Shown piece by piece: positions 12,401-25,300 of a stretch of DNA of 64,000 nucleotides. Source of the DNA: Ophthalmolycus amberensis (lineage: Eukaryota; Chordata; Actinopteri; Perciformes; Zoarcidae); NCBI GenBank assembly GCA_024529925.1, contig JAFEUB010001065.1:248501-312500 (forward strand), given 5' to 3'. Under the pieces are notes generated by a model. The model had not been told where the DNA came from. It ran no database searches and worked only from the letters and a program-made list of their open reading frames with translations. The position numbers and the translations under genes were made by a program. Numbering within the stretch: position 1 is the stretch's first letter; each line of letters starts with the position of its first letter.

Positions 12401-13827
12401 AGTTAAAGCAAGGCTAAGGACATAGAGTTAAAGCAAGGCTAAGGACATAGAGTTAAAGCTAGGGTAAGGACATAGAGTTAAAGCTAGGGTAAGGACATAG
12501 AGTTAAAGCTAGGGTAAGGACATAGAGTTAAAGCTAGGCTAAGGACATAGAGTTAAAGCTAGGGTAAGGACATAGAGTTAAAGCTAGGGTAAGGACATAG
12601 AGTTAAAGCTAGGGTAAGGACATAGAGTTAAAGCTAGGGTAAGGACATAGAGTTAAAGCTAGGGTAAGGACATAGAGTTAAAGCTAGGCTAAGGACATAG
12701 AGTTAAAGCTAGGGTAAGGACATAGAGTTAAAGCTAGGGTAAGGACATAGAGTTAAAGCTAGGGTAAGGACATAGAGTTAAAGCTAGGGTAAGGACATAC
12801 AGTTAAAGCTAGGGTAAGGACATAGAGTTAAAGCTAGGGTAAGGGGACATAGAGTTAAAGCTAGGGTAAGGACATAGAGTTAAAGCTAGGGTAAGGACAT
12901 AGAGTTAAAGCTAGGGTAAGGGGACATAGAGTTAAAGCTAGGGTAAGGACATAGAGTTAAAGCTAGGGTAAGGACATAGAGTGAAAGCTAGGGTAAGGGG
13001 ACATAGAGTTAAAGCTAGGGTAAGGACATAGAGTTAAAGCTAGGGTAAGGGGACATAGAGTTAAAGCTAGGGTAAGGACATACAGTTAAAGCTAGGGTAA
13101 GGACATAGAGTTAAAGCTAGGGTAAGGGGACATAGAGTTAAAGCTAGGGTAAGGACATAGAGTTAAAGCTAGGGTAAGGACATAGAGTGAAAGCTAGGGT
13201 AAGGGGACATAGAGTTAAAGCTAGGGTAAGGACATAGAGTTAAAGCTAGGGTAAGGGGACATAGAGTTAAAGCTAGGGTAAGGACATAGAGTTAAAGCTA
13301 GGGTAAGGGGACATAGAGTTAAAGCTAGGGTAAGGACATAGAGTTAAAGCTAGGGTAAGGACATAGAGTTAAAGCTAGGGTAAGGACATAGAGTTAAAGC
13401 TAGGGTAAGGACATAGAGTTAAAGCTAGGGTAAGGACATAGAGTTAAAGCTAGGGTAAGGACATACAGTTAAAGCAAGGCTAAGGCCATAGAGTTAAAGC
13501 TAGGGTAAGGGGACATAGAGTTAAAGCTAGGGTAAGGGGATATAGAGTTAAAGCTAGGGTAAGGACATAGAGTTAAAGCTAGGGTAAGGACATAGAGTTA
13601 AAGCAAGGGGAAGGGGACATAGAGTTAAAGCTAGGGTAAGGACATAGAGTTAAAGCTAGGGTAAGGACATATAGTTAAAGCTAGGGTAAGGGGACATAGA
13701 GTTAAAGCTAGGGTAAGGACATAGAGTTAAAGCTAGGGTAAGGGACATAGAGTTAAAGCTAGGGTAAGGACATAGAGTTAAAGCTAGGGTAAGGACATAG
13801 AGTTAAAGCTAGGCTAAGGACAGAGTT
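12401..13827. repeat. Large minisatellite, 25/27-bp unit, about 56 copies
   Basis: The unit is GGACATAGAGTTAAAGCTAGGGTAA (25 bp, split here as GGACATAGAGTTAAAG + CTAGGGTAA). A 27-bp variant carries an extra GG, giving GGGGACATAG. The first copies carry GCAAGGCTAAGG. The central part (12840-13760) mixes 25- and 27-bp units in short recurring orders, and a few copies carry point variants (CATACAG, GAGTGAAAG). Internal identity is high, so it expanded recently. No ORF runs through it. Confidence 0.97.
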
Positions 13828-14160
13828 ATTTTGGGGGAGGCTTGACGTAACGGGCTGTCAGTGTTGCTGACTTGGCGACTTTCTCACTAGATTTGGTGAC
13901 TTTTGAAGCTAGTGCTGCTAGCTACCTTCAGTGCAGAAGAGTTGACAAGACTGGGCTGGGTTTTTCAGTTGGATAACTATTAAAATCGGACATACTCTCG
14001 TAGATTTAGCTTCTATGGCCAATATTTCGGGGGTTCCATTGTAACCAGTGGATGTCGGGACCATCAATCCGGTTAGTGACTTGAGAAAAGAGAATGGAGT
14101 TGGAGTTGAGAGACAACGTCTACGACGGTATTGTTCCACAAGTAGCCAGTTCACAAGCTA
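13828..14160. repeat. Possible dispersed repeat next to the minisatellite
   Basis: The stretch with 'ttggcgactttctcactaga' and 'tttggtgacttttgaagcta' resembles a dispersed element recalled from fish genomes. No terminal repeats or target duplication could be found. The minisatellite may have grown at its edge. Confidence 0.3.
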
Positions 14161-15643
14161 ATAAAAAGCTAAATGATTGTCAGACGATAGCCAATGAGGT
14201 CCCAGATTGCATTTTGAGCTCTGCTTTTAAACTCTTTTGTTCTCTACACGGACTGTTTACCTGCATGTAACCAAAGCTTGCTCAAATGAGATTGGTCAAT
14301 ATTACTCGGACTACAAAAGGACTACAAACAAACTACAAACAGAGACCAGAACACTCCCCATACCAGAATCCTGTCCCGTGGCAAATGTTATTGTTATCTA
14401 GATGATGCAGAGCAGCACACTGTGAACACAGTACCACAAATCTGCAGGTCTTTTCACAGAACAGTGGTCAAAAATACTCCAGTATGATTTTGTATTTGCT
14501 CCTGAGTGCCACACTTTGAACACATGGCTTAGAGATGGTTGTGGAAAATAATCTGCCTAAAAAAAACAAATTTCATTCCTCACCTATACCTGCAGCAACA
14601 TGTACAAATCAACGCAGCACCTTGTGTTATTTCAATGCAGTGCTGTTGGTCTTGTTGAAGACGAGGTCTTGATGCAGGATATGCCACTGTCCTATAGCCC
14701 TGTGTCAATACGCATCAAGTCTCTGGAAAAGCAGTATATATCCTTTTTACATTTCTTCCTCAGTTTGGCTCATTCTGGCTACTTGGCTTTGCCGAGATCT
14801 TCTGCTACAAATGACACAATATTGATGTTGTGTGTTGAACTTCAGGCCAGGAGGTTCTCATCCTGTCTCCTAACCTGGCTGTGTACACCAGGCCAGAATC
14901 TAACATTAGCTGTGTATCTTTTCTGATGCCTGACAGTATTCCTTTTCCAATACTGTAGACATGATGTAAAAAGTCACATCAGAGTCAGATGACTGAATCT
15001 CATGCTGCTTTGATGACATATAATAGTGGTCTGATTTTGCTGTCTAAATGTACACACAGACATCAAACACACATTTACTCACAAACACACACCGGTCTAC
15101 GAGACGCCTATCCTGGCGCAAGTGTGAAATCAGAACAGCGGCATGTGAAAGCAAACTTGTGTACACAACTACAGAGCTGGTAAGAGGAAGAACCAGGCTC
15201 CATCACGCCCAACACCAATGTACTATGGGTACTTGTGTACAGGTTAACCCTGAGACACACAAACAAGTAATGTGCACACAGAGTCAGCAAAGGGTCCGAA
15301 GGGATGAAGTTCAGCTGGTCTGTATGAAGGAGCAGAGTCCTTTGAAAAGCTGCTTGTGGACGAGAAGCCGGATACAAAGGAGCCTGCATTACATTGGGAC
15401 TGCCTTTATATAGAGTAGAAAAGCTGCTTTTAAAGGGGACAAATCTATCATGCTAGGGTTTGAATAAACAGAAAGTTTGTTGATGGGTACATGGGGTTTG
15501 AGCTTTAAGTAGCATGATTTTCTTTATCTGCTTCAATCACACACTCTATCTTTGAACAGCTTAGATACGGGTCAAGACAGCAGAGGTCGAAAGGTCGACA
15601 TCCAAAACAACAGAAGAATGCGAACGATCTGCAAGGATGTAGT
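14161..15643. other. Intronic sequence, no gene seen
   Basis: Several ORFs of 60-120 codons occur here but have no recognisable domain, biased codon use or splice context. Nothing else definite. Confidence 0.4.
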
Positions 15644-15644
15644 C

Positions 15645-15679
<35 letters not shown>

Positions 15680-15719
15680 CACGCACACACACACCTACAC
15701 ACACGCACACACACACGCG

Positions 15720-15752
<33 letters not shown>

Positions 15753-15826
15753 GCACACACACACCTACACACACGCACACGCACACACGCACACACACAC
15801 ACACACACACACCTACACACACACGC

Positions 15827-15887
<61 letters not shown>
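15644..15887. repeat. Compound (AC)n array with ACGC and CCTAC interruptions
   Basis: 244 bp of alternating purine-pyrimidine sequence, mainly AC with scattered CGC and ACCTAC interruptions. It ends in an uninterrupted (AC) run of about 25 units. It yields spurious Thr-His and Cys-Val ORFs on the two strands. Confidence 0.96.
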
Positions 15888-15889
<2 letters not shown>

Positions 15890-18540
15890 GGGTTTGACAT
15901 GAACACTCACCAGCTTGCCAAATGCGCTGATGTTGCGTCAGTGCAGATCCTGGATTAGTCATGTACACAAGGACAATGACAGAAAGTCCATGCATAAAGG
16001 TTTTTCTTTTTGAATAGGTTTGTAGATATGTTCACAATAAGCTTTGAATAAATATATAGAGGTAAAATTGCATAATTGGGAAGGTGGTATTTTTGGGATT
16101 ATGATAGAATGTCAGCAGAAAATAAATCTCTTACACACATTTCTTAGGCACTTTAGTTGATGAGAAATTCAATAGGAAATAATAAACTATGGAGTCACTG
16201 GGGATCATCAGCAAACTATGAAGCTTTATAGCTGTCTCTTGTTTATTAACTTTATTTGATTCATGGTAATATTATCATGGTAATATTGTTTGGGCAAATA
16301 CATCTTCCTCCAATCTCCGTAAACTTTATTTGCTGCAAAGAAAATCAAAAAAAGAATAAAATCAAATAAAAGAAGAGCAAGTGAAGCACTGCGCAAAATA
16401 CTGGGGTCATATCGTAACTAACACCGAGGACCCCCCGAAAACCCTCAAATCTCATTTTTTGGGAGTTGTCAAAAATGACAGTTATTATATTCTATTGATG
16501 TAAAGTTTCTTTGCATTGAGAAAGGTAAGGAGCAGTACAGAAAACTTCACAGAACAGGCAGCTAATGCACCGTATATATCCTGCAGATTAACCTCTTATG
16601 TACTAACATGGATATAATGCTGGTGCTGCTATAGTCGTGAAAAATATAAAACATGGTTAATAAATACATAAAACCACTGCAGTTCTCAATCGTACGTAAT
16701 CTTGTAGTAGACAATAGGTAATAAGTAGACGGATTATTAAAAGCATACCTTATATTTTTAAGTATTCGTTCCAATATTACAAACCTCATTCATTAGTTGA
16801 TCACCCACTGAAGAGAATTTCTAATCAACCTCAACCAATCCAAAGGTTTTCTGGGTTTTTAAACTTTCCAACCTCTTAACAGGAACGCACAACACACACA
16901 AACCAATTAGGCTTGAAACAGCGACCAATGTACGTGTACTCGGCTCTTATCCTCTCTCAAATTATTGCCAGTCTGCGCCAGAAGATTATCGTGCTCGTCA
17001 TGAGGATGATTTTAGCTCATTTCTGTATTACTGAATTACACATCCTTGTATTACTTGCATTTGAGTGACGTGGAGTGGAAAAGACAGATTACATTATCTG
17101 TATAGCATCAACATGAAGCAGACATATTTCATATGTCAGCTCTAATTGTTTTTCATGTTATAATCATTGCTGAGATTTTATTTTGGACACGTGGCTGCAC
17201 ATGTCCTCAATGTATTCTTATCGTGATGTCAGTCTGTATGAGAATAATCAAAGCATAATATCATTGCTTCTTTTTCATTCTCTGCCTGTGGTTCAGCCAG
17301 TCTAGGTCTGATTCCATTGATACACTTAGTTTGCACAGAGTTGGGCTTTAACTTAAAATCAATGGTGCCCACCTTCCTCTCGGAAAAGAGAGGATATGAT
17401 GGAGAGGATTCTATTCAAAAGCCTCAGAGGGGTAGCAGCCTGTAAAACGTGCTGATGTGTGGAAATTGTCTCATCCTGCGTCACACTAGAAAGGCAAAGC
17501 CAATGTCGAGTAAGAGCTGTTGGGAATGTTCTACCACAATAGAGCCGTTAATGCACTTCAAAGAACTGAATACGGTCAGGTATCAGTGGAGGTAATGTCT
17601 CATACAGATATGAAGATTAAAAGGCCTAATGTCTTTCTATGAGTTTAATATCTATATCTACATCTATATATATTTCTTTAGATAGTTTATAGAGTATATT
17701 ATAGCATTACTGGTCGTCATTCTACATAAATGAGGGATTTTAGTGTGGCTGTCTGGCACTAGAGGTGAGTAGAAAAAAATGATGTTCAATTGAAGAATGG
17801 CTAAGGGAAAAAAATGATTGTTTAATTAACCAAAAAATTACAATGAAACAGAGAAGAGGAACGAGAAGTCCTGGAAAATGAACAAACAACTGAAACAACA
17901 CAGACTCAAAGCAAGCTGCTATACCAACAACAGCTCTCCAGTCAATAGGCTTGTTCGGGATGAGCCAGGCCTGGGCAGGTTCGATCACAGGCGTTCGCTG
18001 CACAGTGCATGCTGGTTACAATATTCTGACTTGATCCCGACTTGGTGTTCTAAAATGACTAGACTGAGAAAACGAGTGGGTTTTAATCGCCCGATCAAAA
18101 GGCTGCTTGGCTCTTACTTTTGACAACAAACACCACCTGTAGCAGAAAATACTGCTACAGGTTTAATCTGTAAACTGATTTTGAAAATAATAAAAATAAC
18201 AAAAATAAAGATTATTTATGTAGCATTTATTAAAACGAGCAGCAATTGCAAAGTGCACTACAAGGCAGACATAAAGAAAATAAAGGACATCATCTAATAC
18301 CAGATACACACACACACATCCACATGTACAATTACAAATAAATCCCAAACTACAGGATATAAATATTTTTGTGACTTTCTGTATATTCTCTGAAGACTGC
18401 TGGAAACTGTTTGACTTGACTGTAGCATTTTGTCCCCGCCCTCTTGCCTGGTCTCCTCTATAACAATGATGACACATTGCAAGCGCCGCCAATGGATTGA
18501 AATGGTTACTGACATATTTAGCATTACGAAAATTAGGTAG
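15888..18540. other. AT-rich intronic sequence, possible conserved non-coding block
   Basis: No exon was seen. The piece at 16960-17220 is non-repetitive and AT-rich with homeodomain-type TAATTG words, the look of many vertebrate enhancers. This is only an impression from composition. A perfect 11-bp hairpin lies at 18135-18162. Confidence 0.3.
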
Positions 18541-18589
18541 CTAACGGTAGTTGCTAGTTGCTGAGACAGAAAGAGATCTCAATCAAAAA

Positions 18590-18700
18590 AATGCCATTTA
18601 GTCGATGCTGGACGTTTGTACTAAATTTGAAGAAATTCCTTTAAGGCGTTCCTGAGATATCGCGTTCACAAGAATGGACGGACAACTTAAAGAAGTTATG
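18590..18700. repeat. Fragment of a dispersed fish repeat
   Basis: The segment with 'gttcctgagatatcgcgttc' followed by 'acaagaatggacggacaact' is recognised as a common teleost repeat module. It is short, and no ends are visible. Confidence 0.4.
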
Positions 18701-21443
18701 ATAAGATATGATGAATGAGGAAATCAACTAATTGATGGTTCAACCCCGTCCTTAAGTAGGCACAGGTGTCCTGGCTGAACAGTGATTGCTGTAGGAAATG
18801 TAGGGAATCTGGGCATGCACTACAGAATCCCCAAAATATTGTCCGTTGCTCTTTAGGTTCCGAGATAGTTAAGATCCAGCCCACTGCCCAACGTGCTAAC
18901 GTTCATCCTGCTATCTTCTCCTCTTCGTTTATCTCCAACCCATTTCTTAGAAGGAGGACATGTCTTGGTTGGACATTCTGTTGACAGGAAGTTCCAGTGT
19001 TGTGGAAAGCTGGCCTGGCTCAGCTCGGCTGCCTCTCCATTATGTATCTCATCACTTATTCATGCAACCATATTTTATTGATATACACACACCCGCATGC
19101 AGGGTCATGTTAGGAGAGCTAGTGTGTGTCTGATATATGTGTATACATGAGAGTCAGTATGACAGGGTGTGAGAGGAGTGTGTGTATACATGTGTGTATG
19201 CAGCCCCAAAACACATTATCTGTTTAAAGTGTGACCTGGTGTGTGAATACAAACACTGTATGTGTTGTCCGAGTTTGCTGCCATCTAATAAGTGATCTAT
19301 GTTCCAGTATTTGCAATCTGTCTCTGATATGATAGATGTGATGCAGTTTGCTGGATTACAAAGTTGCTGTAAAACTGATGAATAGAACCACTTCACAAAA
19401 ATCAGTTTCCTCCCTCTGACCTCACAGTAGGGAGGAAATCTCATCTCCTTTGCATTATGTGTACAGATAGCAGCACTAACTTTGAGTGGTTCGATGTCAC
19501 TCATGTCCCGTCAATTCATTAAAGATGATTAGAATTATCTCTTTTGGCCCTTTTGATAAAAATGTTTTCAATGCTGTAAAGCGCTTCTCAAGCCTCCAGA
19601 GTTTTTCTTATGTCCTCCATCATGTACCCAAACAAAAGTACATTTGTCTCCACATGCGCCTCGAGTGACCACTCGTGATCGGATCTCACTTCCTTTCTCT
19701 ACATACAAATAAACACGTACTTCATTCCTGACTGCCCAGAACAAATGTGTTGTTGTTTTAACCGGCGGGAGACAGCAGTTCACCTCCTGAGCCAAGTCTG
19801 GCTGAAATTAAAAGAAGAAGAAGAAGAAAGCAAAACAATAGAGACTGGCTCTATTCCTTGCCATGTTCCAGGCAAACCAAAAAAAGACGTTTGCCATACA
19901 GGTAACATATCTTTATGGGCGTCAATATGAATACGAACGAGTACACACTTCCGCTTATGCAGAAGACCTGAGTTGAGTATAGGCAGTCCTTTAATATGAC
20001 ATAAGACACATGCATTGAGGCCCTAAGGCTTCTTTCAGAAAGTAAAAGCTGGAGTCAGAATGAAGGACATGTGGACCTTACTCTGTTGTATCGCGCAGTC
20101 TAAGTGCAGACTGTATCGAGAGTACCTGCAGAAGTTGATCATCTTGAAGGCTGCACAAGACGGACACAAGACATTGTACTGACAGCTGGATACAGTATTA
20201 TCAGCTGGGATCCTGAGAAGGATAAGCGGTTACGAATAATGGATGGATGGAAGATACAGTATTATTCTGCTCTCACCAAAAACAGTGAGTCTTTGTCAAA
20301 AGTGAAACCACTGGTTCAGCCAAAAGTAACGTTATTTAACATTGGTTCTCCAAAAGTGCGTCAGCAAGAGCTGACTCGAGTGATAGATCGGCCATGTATT
20401 ATAACTGGCTCAACTGTTTCAACTCAGCTGCTCTTGGGTCAAACAGAATCTCTTGCTTCTTATTCACATATAAAAACCATTGCTTAGCATCACACTAGTG
20501 CACAGAATTGTCATTTGACACAAAATAGGATGAAGGAATAGTGCCTTTGTGCAAGTTAATATTGTAGTTCTGATGCAGTTGTTAATTTACAATATATAAT
20601 GTACAAGATCACAAAGTGTGTTCTGTAACTTTACACCACATAGTCCGAAGTCCAAACCGCTCAAGCATCACATAATGGATGTCTCTAGTATCAGCTGGAG
20701 CGACAGTTTGGAGAAAATGGCCTGGATGCAGTTTGAGTGACGGGTCACAGATCAAGGCGAGTTACTTGCTCCAGTCAGCAGAGCGACAGAAGCAGCAGCG
20801 ACGAGTGTTTTGCTGCGTGCCGCCGGTGGTGAAGCAGATTGGGTGAAGTTGATCGCCCTCAGCCAGAGACCCTTTCTGATACTCAACACAAAGTGTGTCT
20901 CCGGCCCTCTTGTTGTCCGACCGAGCCAAAACAGACACGGGAACAGGGCTTTAAAAAGCGCTTCCTTCCACTCTCACATCGCTCTCTTTTTCTCTCTCGC
21001 CATAATTCTCTCCCTCCTTTTCTGTGAACCCTTACAGCCCCTTGTGTGTGTGTCTATGTGTGTGTCTCCCTTGAGCGAGCTGTTAAGTGCAGTCTCCAAA
21101 GAACTCCACAAAAGCCCATTTGCAGTGAGCTAGAGCGCCATACACACAAGCGCATAGTGACACTAACACGCATAGACACATATCCACACACACACTCTCA
21201 CACGCACACTTTTCACACTTCCCTCTGGGCAAACAAGGCAGAGTGGCAGAGGCGAGGCTGGGATAAATGATACAATGATATCCAGGCCTGACTTGTCAGT
21301 GGAGTTGAGAGAGAGGATGAGGAGGAGGAGGAGGAGGATGAAGAGGGGGCAGGGCGAGCGGCGGCATCTCTGAATACAGGAATTATTCTTCATCGTCTCA
21401 CACTGTCGCCGCATGTTACGCTCAAACTCTCGCCTGGCAACGT
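18701..21443. other. Intronic sequence with a minor repeat tail
   Basis: A tail-like segment near 20215-20255 (gataagcggttacg followed by ATGGATGG words) resembles the end of a common fish repeat. The block at 20690-20980 is non-repetitive and relatively GC-rich. No exon boundaries were recognised. Confidence 0.3.
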
Positions 21444-21559
21444 GGAGAGAGGGAGAGAGGGAGAGAGAGAGAGAGGGAGAGAGAGAGAGAGGGAGAGAGA
21501 GAGAGAGAGGGAGAGAGAGAGAGGAGCGAGAGGGAGAGAGAGGGAGAGAGAGAGAGAGG

Positions 21560-21590
<31 letters not shown>

Positions 21591-21669
21591 AGAGAGAGAG
21601 GGAGAGAGGGAGAGAGAGAGGGAGAGAGAGGGAGGGAGAGAGAGGGAGGGAGAGAGAGGGAGAGAGAGG

Positions 21670-21701
<32 letters not shown>

Positions 21702-21771
21702 GGGAGAGAGAGGGAGAGAGAGGGAGAGAGAGGGAGGGAGAGAGAGGGAGGGAGAGAGAGGGAGAGAGAGG

Positions 21772-21803
<32 letters not shown>

Positions 21804-21903
21804 GGGAGAGAGAGGGAGAGAGAGAGAGGGAGGGAGAGAGAGGGAGAGAGAGGGAGAGAGAGAGAGAGAGAGGGAGAGAGAGGGAGAGAGAGAGAGAGGG
21901 AGG
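21444..21903. repeat. 460-bp polypurine (GA)n/(GGGA) array
   Basis: Every base is A or G except one C at 21527. GAGA runs alternate with GGGAGAGAGA modules of 10-14 bp, so the tract is rich in mirror symmetry. Homopurine mirror repeats can fold into intramolecular triplex (H-DNA) under torsion; that it does so here is inference. The Arg/Glu and Ser/Leu/Pro ORFs across it are artefacts. Confidence 0.97.
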
Positions 21904-22047
21904 TTGGGAGGAGGGCAGCGCTGAAGGGCAGATATAATGACCACACTCTGCTTTCACACTCGTCATCTCTTCTCTCAGCACCATACTCTCCGACCCCAGC
22001 CAGCCTCACATTCCCTTTTCTGTTCTTTCACTCAGTCCCTGACGTCT

Positions 22048-22073
22048 CCCCCCCACCCCCCCCCCCCCCCCCC
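22048..22073. repeat. Poly(C) run with one interruption
   Basis: 26 bp of C broken once by A, soon after the polypurine array. Such runs are prone to sequencing length error. Confidence 0.9.
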
Positions 22074-22261
22074 TTCCTCCCTGCGTTTGTTCTTTCTGTC
22101 TGTCACGGCAGCGCTGAGTAGCTTTCAGGGAGAGAGTGTACTCATTTGCTCTCTCTCTCGCTTTCTTCTCTCTCTTTGGTTAAAGCGAGGGGACAACATG
22201 GCCCTCTGGGCATGTCACAAAATGATTAACTAATAGTTTTGAGTTAGTCAAGTATCCAAAT

Positions 22262-22262
<1 letters not shown>

Positions 22263-22323
<61 letters not shown>

Positions 22324-22328
22324 TGTGT
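22263..22328. repeat. (GT)n microsatellite
   Basis: About 30 GT units with one GA interruption near the 3' end. Confidence 0.95.
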
Positions 22329-25300
22329 GGTCCATAGCGTGAGTCCTTCAGTCTGTACATTAGGCCGGCTATTGAGATCACAGTCACAATTATGATGTGT
22401 ACAATACACATGCAGCTGTACATACATGGAAGCTGGTAGCCTAAAGACTGGCCATATCCACCCCAACATTAGACTGGGAAAGACTTCAATGGATGGCTCT
22501 AGTCACATTTCGAGAAGGCATGTCGGATTCATTATTTATCCAGCCAGCTTTCTGGACATACTGAAAGGACTTTGAGTTCATGACAAATCAGACTGGCATG
22601 TTGAAAACCTAAACTATTAAGTTCAGTTTGCTTGGGGAAACCAAAAGCAGACACATGCAGCTCTCCGATGTCTTTTCCTCGTCTTCCGCTGGCTAGCACT
22701 TCTCACTGATGTGCTGTAAATTCATCTCTACCGGTGGCTGTTAGACCCCAGCAGGTCAGTGACCGTATGATGGCCGTGTGGGGGAGGCACAGTTCATATC
22801 TGAAAAGTGATTATAAACATCTTAAATCTTGAAATGTATGGCCAGTGGGCAAAATACTTTCCCTGCATAGCTAATCCCTAACACTACAGCCTGCCAACAA
22901 ACTTGCTAGTGCGGACAATTAACAATTCATGTGTCGCGAATTTGCTCGTCAAAGTTCACCCGAGTTGCAAATGCAAAAGATTCACACAGATTCGCTGATC
23001 TGGGCAGTTCTACTGAAATGACCTGATCTCACTATTGATGTTTTGCGGGTGTAATGGCACCATAAAGTTAATATAAAATGCAGACATCAAGTGTTAAACC
23101 TGAGCTTTGCTTAACTGACCTGATCTGTCCAGACAGAATGCGTATCATTGGCATATCTACGAAATAATAAATAAAAGCTGGTGCTGGATATCTGGTCTGA
23201 TTCAAAATCCTGTTTGCTTATACTTTCATTGAATAGTACTTGATCTAAATCATAATTTTGCCAATTTCTGACTTTATATTTTTCACAAGTACAGTTACTT
23301 ACACTATCACAACATTTTACAACTTTGACTTCCTGAAAAGCGTTTTATAGAAAAACATGTTCATGTTGGTTGAAGTATGATTTTATGAAATTTGTCCCAA
23401 AACTGGAATATCATATCATAACTTGAAGCAAACAAAATGTAAGAATACTATGCCCTATTGAAAATCACATCTATTAGGTGACACATTATAGACACTCAAC
23501 TTCTTCAACAGGCTACCCAAACAAAGTGTTTAACCCAAATGTGCTTCTTCTCAGAGACACTCAGTGGTTTGCATGCTTACAGTATGTTATGAACTTCAGA
23601 AAGTCAGCCAGCAAGACACTGCAAGAAACTCAACAAGTGCACAAGGCTGGTATGCATGTTGTTCTTGTTTGTATGTGTGACTGTATGAGGATGTGTGCAT
23701 GTGTAGAATTGAAGCCAGCACATGTCTGTACTGATTTATAGGAAAAGAAGGACCTCCAAGCCTGCACACCACCCCCATCCCTTAACCCTTCTCTGTGTTG
23801 TTGCTCTTATGATGGGTATCAGTGGACTAAAACAAGGCTGAATAGCAGAGAAAGCAGTCAGTCGGCAGGATGGATAACAGCCTGGCTTTGTGTGAATGGA
23901 GTACGCGGCCAATTCAAATAGAGGAAGTATTGTACCGCCATTAAATCACACAGCTGTCTGAACAGGCGTGCAGTCTAGTTTCCATGTTTCCTTAATAGAC
24001 CAATTAATGATGTTTTCTATGGAATGATTTATATAATAGCAAAACTTAAAAAGGCTATTCATTTTTATACAATAGGGAAAAAAGTTACCTGTTTTTTCCC
24101 CCGTGCAGCTCGTTTGCATGGCTTCAGGCTTCAATGGAGCTCATAGACACGAATCAGCTACTTCATTGTGAAGTGACAAAAGACGCATATTGACACCATG
24201 TCTGAAGCAAACCACCGCTACCTATTGTAAGAATGCCTGAATGGTCATGTTATCTATGACCGGAATACATCTGCTCGGCTAAATATAAAATATATATATC
24301 ATTTTATTAACACATTATCAGTTCAAGTTTAGCCGTCTTTAATACTCGTGGCTATCCGTAGCTGAGTATGTTATCAAATTGATTGATTTTGATCTTTGGT
24401 CTTTGGGTGACTGACAACATACTTACAGCACATTGGCCCAGAGAACTCTAGGTCACATTAAAGGCAAATTCCCCCTGAGAAACGCTGACACCAATATAAC
24501 TAATCAAGTAATGTTCAGTGTATTCCAGCAGTTATTTTGCCATGCTGTGCTGCAATTTACCACAAAAGTGTTCCATCTTTACATCACCTTTTGCCTCTGT
24601 TAGTGATTTTCAACTTTTTTCCCTGAATGTGTTGGATAATCCCTAGACATTGATATAATCTTGTTCCTTTTACCTGGGACAAGAATATACAGATAATGAA
24701 TGTAACTTTATGTATGTCATTTCGATTGGCTGGAGAGTGGCCGTTATTTTCAAACCACATGGTTCTGACCTAGTCAACACTAGTATGAAATCATAGTCAA
24801 AACTGGAAGATTATTATGCTGTGGTTTTTCCTGCTTGTTGAAGAAGTCGACTAGTGATGAAAATTTATAGGACGTATTTCCCCAAAATATGAAAATAAAA
24901 GGCGTAGTCTTTGCTGTTAAGTGACCCTGGTACTGTACAGGGATACTTCAGTCTGCCCCATGTTGTTAGGAAAAATAACGCCCTTTGCCTGCGACTGGAG
25001 TGTGATTAGTCTGTGCCATACATTATTTTTCAATAACACAGTGGGTGTCATGGTGGGTGTGAGGCCCCGTTATGCATGGACTGGGATTTAGCACGGTGCA
25101 CATAACTATTCTGGCATGAGTTCTATTGTATGGCAACATTTTATATAAATACAGTCGGACCCTCCACTCATATGTGCTTTGTGTGATCTATATGGTCAAA
25201 ACACCAGCATTACGCACACCTTGAACAGTATGAAGCGCAGCTTTAACAGCAGTACACCTGAGACAACGATACCAACACAGTGATGTTCAACCAGCAGCAC

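Noticed and set aside
12401..13827. CRISPR-like array
   Set aside because: Units are directly adjacent with no unique spacers and the genome is eukaryotic, so this is a minisatellite.
12401..13827. Interstitial telomeric repeat (contains TAGGGT)
   Set aside because: The unit is 25-27 bp with a single TAGGGT word, not a TTAGGG array.
15552..15995. Thr-His and Cys-Val ORFs
   Set aside because: Translation of an (AC)n array. The same applies to 40147-40666 and 63031-63468.
21163..22009. Ser/Leu/Pro and Arg/Glu/Gly ORFs of up to 273 codons
   Set aside because: Translation of a homopurine microsatellite.
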